DNA of 64,000 bases from Serendipita indica DSM 11827 (taxonomy: Eukaryota; Basidiomycota; Agaricomycetes; Sebacinales; Serendipitaceae), in assembly GCA_910890315.1 (NCBI GenBank), contig CAJVGD010000012.1, positions 992,001 to 1,056,000 of the forward strand. The letters are read 5' to 3'. The notes beneath the pieces were generated by a model. It saw only the letters and a list, made by a program, of their open reading frames with translations. It made no database searches and was not told the origin of the DNA. A program made the position numbers and the translations under genes. Numbering within the stretch: the first letter of the stretch is position 1; each line of letters begins with the position of its first letter. Positions 58,901-64,000 of the stretch are shown here, in pieces.

Positions 58901-59018
58901 AATGAACCCAACAATGCCCGAAATCGAGTCGCCTCAGTATATTCATTACGACTCGAGAACACTCGCCAACAGTTGCCTCAAACTCATTGGGGAAGAAATG
59001 GGTCTGCCTTGGTCATAA
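52941..59018 (+). CDS. MON2: MON2: Arf-GEF-like scaffold of Golgi and endosomes
   Basis: Large HEAT-repeat protein related to BIG/Sec7 GEFs but without a Sec7 domain; with Dop1 it controls Golgi-endosome traffic. Start MSSLSFLISELQ joins ALATETRRRYPDVREASDKA, VALLRANP, then KPVFLGCASKNAKV, LSVLQRLIALKAVSFRALPH, GVDIQLRILQALLSLVTTFP, DSRIAVVSSTAAATLRQLVM, the DCB/HUS region AEAPQFLRLESLPKTFALEL, and later FQSLTLVCDNLLSLSSDQLK, NIALTAAESLLWGVSDSI, EVRGGSIQTLFRTMQLYGLT and AIPIKLKYDCPSPSKFG. About 20 exons and roughly 1,700 residues. The reading frame breaks at about 56341: GFLDKPNIP is followed by TGA, while LIRSAFQSLTLV continues one base out of frame. See the finding. Confidence 0.93.
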
Positions 59019-59092
59019 AGATAGGGATGTGTTTCCCGTCTATTTGAATAAATGTATGACCATAGAGTATGAGCACTGGGCGAACTCTATCC

Positions 59093-60936
59093 CTATGCTC
59101 TCGTTTGCCTACTGAGTAAAAGCCGCTCGCGAAGAAGTCTCTCCTTTAGTAAATCCGCTTTTTCGACTGGGGAAGAAGAAAATTGTTCGCCGTTATCCAG
59201 TCTGGCATTGTTAGGAGCCGGCTTTGTGTCTGAATGGGCTCGAGAGAGCATCACGGCTTTCTCCCTTGTAAGACGAACCCGCAAAAGAGCTTGTGACCGG
59301 AGCCGTTCCTCGAGCTTTTGCAGTGCACCTTCTCTGGCTTTCGCCGCCGCACCACGTATCTGAATACCAGAGGACCGTGCAGCACCTGCAGTATCTGGCG
59401 AGCCCTCTTCCCCGTCCATTTGGTTTGAGACAATTAGCGACTTCTCTTCCTGAAGGCGTGATAAAAAGTGCTGTTTCTTTGCCATACTGATCTGTGTGGT
59501 TGGACCTTGAGTTTCAGATGGCTCGTGACGCAGCTCTTCGGACGGCTGAGAGGCCGGTACAGACATTTCATCCCTTCTGAGGTTGCCACGTCCCATTTCA
59601 AACTGCGCTTGCTCTTCGCTTTGCTGATCAATACGGGTTTCTGGCAATTCGATGGTTGGAGGTGGTCGCTTCGCCGTTGGATGTTTTTGGTCCCATCGTG
59701 AAGGACGTTGTTTAATGCTATTCTCTGCCAGACGAGGTGAGGATTGACTCCCTCTAGTTTCAAGACTTTGGGATGTTGTTTCCAGAGGTCTTGATGGCCG
59801 CCCGACGACCGTCTCATACTACATATAAATGAGCGAGAAAAGTTGGGTACCGAATTCTAATACCTGGACATGTTTGTCGTACATCTCGACAGATTTGTAC
59901 GGGGAGCGAAGGAAACTATACAGCTCTGGAAAGCTGTGAGCGGAAGGAATGACCAAAAGCTTTGACTTACCATGAGCTAGATGTTCTGTGTTTGGATGCC
60001 TCCCCTCCTCTGTGTACGGAATATTCGGATCCAGTAATTCTGAGAGGATCTTGATACCACCTTCCGATCTCAAGTCGAGTGTTTTGATCATCATCACGAT
60101 ATAGCTCGTCAAAAACTCTACGTCAAGGTTAGACCAGACGCGTAGTTCCCGTCGAAGGAACGCGGTAGCTCGGCTCTGCAACTCTGCAGATGCGGATACC
60201 TGTGCTGGAGATGGATGCGGCGTATATCGTGTATATCTGTTAGACGCAACGTGCTATATTTCACTGTCAGCACCTTCAATTCAGGCAGTAAGAAAAGAGC
60301 TACAAACCTTGGCATATAAGACGTTCTGGTAAACATATCGGCGCATCGCCAAGGCAGCATCTTCCTCTTGCTTTCGGCGCGCTTCTTCCCTTCTCCGGTG
60401 TTGGCTTCGCTGAAAGGCAGCCATACTTGCTCTTCGCTCTCGAGTGACATTGGACGCAACCAAGTATGCACGGTCAGAGTTTCTAGGAGAAAGAGTGGGC
60501 GATATGAAGTGCCTTTTGTAGTCGTGTTTACTCCTCACATTATGTATGATATATGGTCCGATGTCTGCGACACAGAGTGGGCACTGTGATCGAATTAGTG
60601 AGCGTTGGGATAAGTCCAAGGAAGAAACCTTGTTCGAGTGCTCTAAGAGTCCCCTTAGTACCAAGTAATCAAAAGAGGTCACACGCACTTATCCATTCGA
60701 GAATGCAGGCAAAGCAATGGCAATCATGAGAGCACTGAGGCAGTATCGTCCTAGCAACCTAGTAAGCCAGATTATTTGGTAAGAAACCTTTGTCCGTACC
60801 TGTCTATAATGCTCTGGAGACAAATAACGCAGTTGTCATTGTCCGCTTGCCCTGCAGTTGAAGTGTTCGATCGTCCAGATTCTTGCAAGAAGATATTCCC
60901 AATGGTTTGAGGATTTTCTTCGTCTGGAGTAGCCAT
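59093..60936 (-). CDS. TOPORS-like RING-finger E3 ligase
   Basis: RING protein of the Topors type (ubiquitin and SUMO ligase in animals). The start MATPDEENPQTIGNIFLQES leads into the RING: NCVICLQSII, an ILPQCSHDCHCFACILEWI-type middle and CPLCVADIGPYIIHNVRSKH. Then come YKRHFISPTLSPRNS, RRASMAAFQRSQHRRREEAR, RYVYQNVLYA, and the Topors helical domain TAFLRRELRVWSNLDVEFLT, SYIVMMIKTLDLRSEGGIKI, HLAHELYSFLRSPYKSVEMY with DKHVQY. The rest is polar, with KAREGALQKLEERLRSQALL and KADLLKERLLRERLLLSRQT. Stop TAG at 59093-59095. Likely nuclear. Converges on MON2 with 74 bp between stops and is divergent from the MDP-1 gene. Confidence 0.85.
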
Positions 60937-61038
60937 ACGAATGGTACACGGAAACAAAGTGGTGACCAAGCTGTGGAGACTGTTCCTCCTTGACTTTTGC
61001 CCATTAGAAGTAAGGCTGCTAGTTATATATAGGTGAAA

Positions 61039-61925
61039 ATGGATGCGGATAAGGGATTACCAGCTTTGATTGCATTCGATTTGGAGTTTGAAATCCTTCT
61101 CCTTATGATAATCCGTTTACTAACGTCACACTATCAGCTACACACTTTGGGACCTATGGATTGATACACACGTCACAGGTTTGCGTCTCTTGAGAATGTT
61201 TACGGTCGTACTCAAAACGGCATTCAAGGACCGCTCAAGGCTTCTGGCTCGCCGAATCTTATTCTCGACCGGTGGGTAAATCACGCTTTCCATTTCCAGC
61301 TCTGATTGGTATTTTTAGATTCGGCGAACCCATATTCTTTTATCCAGACGTACCCGGCATCCTCCATGAAGTTCATGGCAAGACAACTCTTGCACTATGT
61401 TCGCGAACATCTGCGCCTGATCTGTGCGTAGTCCAAGAGTATTTGGGCAGAATCTGACGGAGATAGTGCCCGAGAAGCGTTGCGACTTTTGATGATCCCG
61501 CCTGCTAGTACTGGTGGCTCTAATGCCTCGCCGACGCCTGCAACCGAATTCTTTACTCAGAAAGAGATTTATCCAGGTATCTCCGTCAAAGCTACCTTGT
61601 GGACGATACCGACCAAGTTTCAGGATCCAAGATACAACATTTCCGAGCTCTTCACAAGAAGACGGGCATACCCTATTCAGAGATGGTACTCACTACGACC
61701 ATACTCTGAACCAGGACTAATATATCACCCAGCTGTTCTTTGATGATGAGAGTAGAAACCGGGAGGTGGAATCGTTGGGTAAGCCGTCTCAAATCGTCAC
61801 ATTCTTGGTTATAATTATATGCGGGGTTAGGTGTTACGTTTATTCTTGTCAAAAATGGGACCAATAGGCGTGTCTTCTGGGATGGAGTCAAGGCGTGGAG
61901 GAGGAAGGTGCATGAGGTGAATTAG
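61039..61925 (+). CDS. Magnesium-dependent phosphatase-1 (MDP-1) family protein
   Basis: HAD phosphatase; animal MDP-1 acts on protein tyrosine phosphate or fructosamine-6-phosphate. Spliced reading MDADKGLPALIAFDLDYTLW starts with the DxDxT nucleophile motif, then DLWIDTHVTGPLKASGSPNL, GEPIFFYPDVPGILHEVHGK, LALCSRTSAPDLAREALRLL (Thr/Ser motif II), FFTQKEIYPGSKIQHFRALH, KKTGIPYSEMLFFDDESRNR (motif III D-D) and GVTFILVKNGTNRRVFWDGV, KAWRRKVHEVN. About eight exons. All HAD motifs are present. Divergent from the TOPORS-like gene with about 100 bp between ATGs. Confidence 0.88.
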
Positions 61926-62315
61926 ACACTAGTGACAAGGTACCCAACAAGTATTTGTATGGCTCCATACAAACTGCCCTTCATCTCGAGATTTCCGGAG
62001 TAGTCGGCGGCGATCCCGATCAGGCCAACAACCCTTTGTTATATAAACAGCTTATTCGAATAGCTAGGAGGCATGTCTCGCTCACAAGTTAATCCACACA
62101 ACCGCGCGCCCTGCTTGTTCTCGCCGTCCCAAAACGGAAGGTGTTGGCAGAGAGAGGCAAACGCGTCGACGTTCGCAATTCACAAGGGGGGGGGGATATA
62201 TAAGTATCACTGCCTCGTTGTTCCGTTCCGTCCACCTTTTCCTCTCTCACCCGTCTCCCTCCACTGACCCCAACCCAACTCTCGACTCCGCCCCCGACCA
62301 CTCCCTTGATTCGCC
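61926..62315. other. Intergenic with DUF6534 gene promoter
   Basis: No gene. It includes a run of ten G at 62186-62195, a TATATAAG box and a pyrimidine-rich leader running to the ATG at 62316. Confidence 0.5.
62195..62204 (+). promoter_or_regulatory. TATA box and poly-G of the DUF6534 gene
   Basis: GATATATAAG follows ten consecutive G. It lies about 110 nt upstream of the ATG and just before a CT-rich leader. Confidence 0.6.
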
Positions 62316-63981
62316 ATGTCTACATTTGATCCTACTCTTCTGTGAGTTTTCGATTCTTCATGTTTTCATTATCTGACAGAGATTTAGAACAGGCCCTTTG
62401 GTAAGCCGTTGGGATCCATTCTGACCAAGGGCTCTAACCGCATCCTCTAGCTTCTTGGCCATATTCTCAATTCTTTTCTCTATGGCATTGAGCTAATTCA
62501 ATTTTGTATGTCATAGGCTCTGCCACGAGGGCTCATCTAATGCATATCTAGATCGCTACCGGACCGCTTTCCGAGACGACAAGGCTTGGAATCGCAGGCT
62601 CGTCCTCACAATCGTCATTTTGGATACATTACAGACCGGGTTCTCTCTCCATAATGCATGGATGGCGTTGGGCTCAGGATGGGGCAGAGAAGATGAGATA
62701 CTCCATCCCGAATGGACGTGGGGGAGTGTTCCTCTGTTTACAGGGATCGGTAAGCCTCTTTGTTTCAACAAGTCTACTGCGCTCGCGCTGATCCATTCGA
62801 ACAGTCTCTTTTCTCGTCCAGGGCTTCTACGCATTTCGCATCTCAAAGCTAGTTGAATCGCGCTATACCAAGTACATAGTATCCGTCATCGTCCTGGTCT
62901 CCATCGCTCAAGGCTTCTGTGGCATCTTTTCTGGAATCTACTATGCCATCGGCTCGTTCCGTAAAGCCCAATATACAATTGCGGCGGTCACGACGACATG
63001 GCTCGGAGGCACGGCACTTTGCGACTTGATGATCTCGACTACCATCGTTGCATATGTGAGTGCAAGTTTGAACATTCTCCAACTTACTCACAAAGGCCCC
63101 CAGCTCATGATCCAGCTCGCAGCTTTCAAACCAAAGGATACCGTAGTATCCAGAGTTATCCAAATGACGGTTACGACCAGTTTGCTGACTACCAGCTTTG
63201 CCTCTGCCGACTTGGTTCTCTTCTTGTTGTATCCAAATAACAACCTTCATCTCATCTTGTGAGTAGAGCGTTCATTCGACTCGACGAGATCACTGAATGG
63301 AGTGTCATAGCTGCATTCCCCTTGCCAAACTCTACAGCAATACCCTCCTCGCCATGCTCAACGCGCGCAAGGGATCCTTTTTGCAGGATGATCCCGCAGA
63401 AGCTAGCACATCTGTTCGCGTCAGCTTTCGAAAGCCAGAAAAGATCCAACGGGAACCATCTGCAGACGAGAGTTTCTCGACAGGTGAACCAAAAGCTGAG
63501 CGAGACGAAGATACGTCGTCGTCGATCACTCATGTCCCACCGCCCTTGCCAGCACCAATCTCTACTGCGCCTCCCTCATCCTCGCGCCCACCAGTCATAC
63601 CTCCAACGGCAGTGAGCACGACTATTCGATGGGACGCATCGGCGAGGATGGAAACAGGGAATATCCCTCGGAGTCCGATGGGATCCAACTTGGCTCGTCG
63701 AAGATCGTCAGCAAATATTCAACCGTTGGCCATGGCCACCCAGAGCGGTTTAGCTAGTCAAAAGCGCAAAGATCATACGCCTCGAGGTGTGGGTCCTTCG
63801 TCTAGCGGCAAGTCGCGGCCCACCAAGTCGGTACGTATCCTTACCAAACATATTCGACCCAGGAACTAAATCCTCTCTATAGCAGGCAAACGCAGATTTC
63901 GACTCTCAACTCCCTTCTATCCTGGATCTCTCCGTAGACGACGACTCATTCCGCACCCGGTTCTTGAACAAGTTCCGATGA
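62316..63981 (+). CDS. DUF6534-type multi-helix membrane protein
   Basis: Belongs to the very common Agaricomycete family with about seven helices and a conserved LLG...LYG N-terminal part: MSTFDPTLL, GPLLLGHILNSFLYGIELIQ, YRTAFRDDKAWNRRLVLTIV with ILDTLQTGFSLHNAW, then helices VSFLVQGFYAFRISKLVESR, YIVSVIVLVSIAQGFCGIFS, TAVTTTWLGGTALCDLMIST and TVTTSLLTTSFASADLVLFL, then CIPLAKLYSNTLLAMLNARK. The tail is long, polar and Ser/Pro-rich and, after a last intron, ends SILDLSVDDDSFRTRFLNKF before R and TGA at 63979-63981. A gene ends only about 20 bp before the window edge. The molecular role of the family is unknown. Confidence 0.83.
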
Positions 63982-64000
63982 CTGTAACGACCTGTCACGA

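Overview
The window is nuclear DNA of a filamentous basidiomycete. The genes are close together and split by many introns of about 45-60 nt with GT...AG ends. The gene set is fungal: MID1, COY1/CASP, HSP104, UTP4, MND1, RAD21, two secreted dye-decolorizing peroxidases (DyP), a seven-helix protein of the mushroom DUF6534 type and the leaderless single-pass surface proteins common in Agaricomycetes. The large EF-hand protein at 16110-20684 resembles a family I know from Ceratobasidiaceae (Rhizoctonia and relatives), so I favour an Agaricomycete near Rhizoctonia. That placement is inference.

Layout. 0.6-5.5 kb: SEC13 (-) divergent from MID1 (+), then a tandem pair of small four-helix membrane proteins (+). 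5.6-10.6 kb: a secreted HNH protein (-), a class 3 lipase (-) and MND1 (+). 11.4-16 kb: a single-pass surface protein (+) and GAPDH (+). 16-27.8 kb: the EF-hand protein (-), an orphan gene (+), UTP4 (-) and Golgi CASP (-). 27.8-33.8 kb: mitoribosomal uS9m (+), proteasome chaperone PAC4 (-), a coiled-coil orphan (+) and HSP104 (-) with heat-shock elements. 33.8-42 kb: a gene-poor stretch with an inverted fragment of HSP104 and two tandem DyP genes (-). 42-64 kb: a BAX-inhibitor-like protein (+), SDHAF4 (-), phospholipase D (-), a PHOSPHO-like phosphatase (-), a PPR protein (-), RAD21 (+), MON2 (+), a TOPORS-like RING ligase (-), MDP-1 phosphatase (+) and the DUF6534 protein (+).

The genes do not form one pathway. 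Most are housekeeping: secretory coat and Golgi traffic (SEC13, CASP, MON2, PLD), ribosome biogenesis (UTP4), mitochondria (uS9m, SDHAF4, PPR), proteostasis (HSP104, PAC4) and chromosomes (MND1, RAD21). Neighbours often share short divergent promoters or end 40-130 nt apart tail to tail.

The most unusual signal is in splicing. Phospholipase D appears to place the catalytic lysine of its first HKD motif on a 3-nt micro-exon, and the second HKD motif is interrupted by an intron at the same residue. GAPDH has a 5-nt exon, MND1 has a 15-nt exon, MND1 and RAD21 appear to have first exons consisting only of ATG, and two introns look like GC-AG. I saw no virus-like element, CRISPR array, rRNA gene or convincing tRNA gene.
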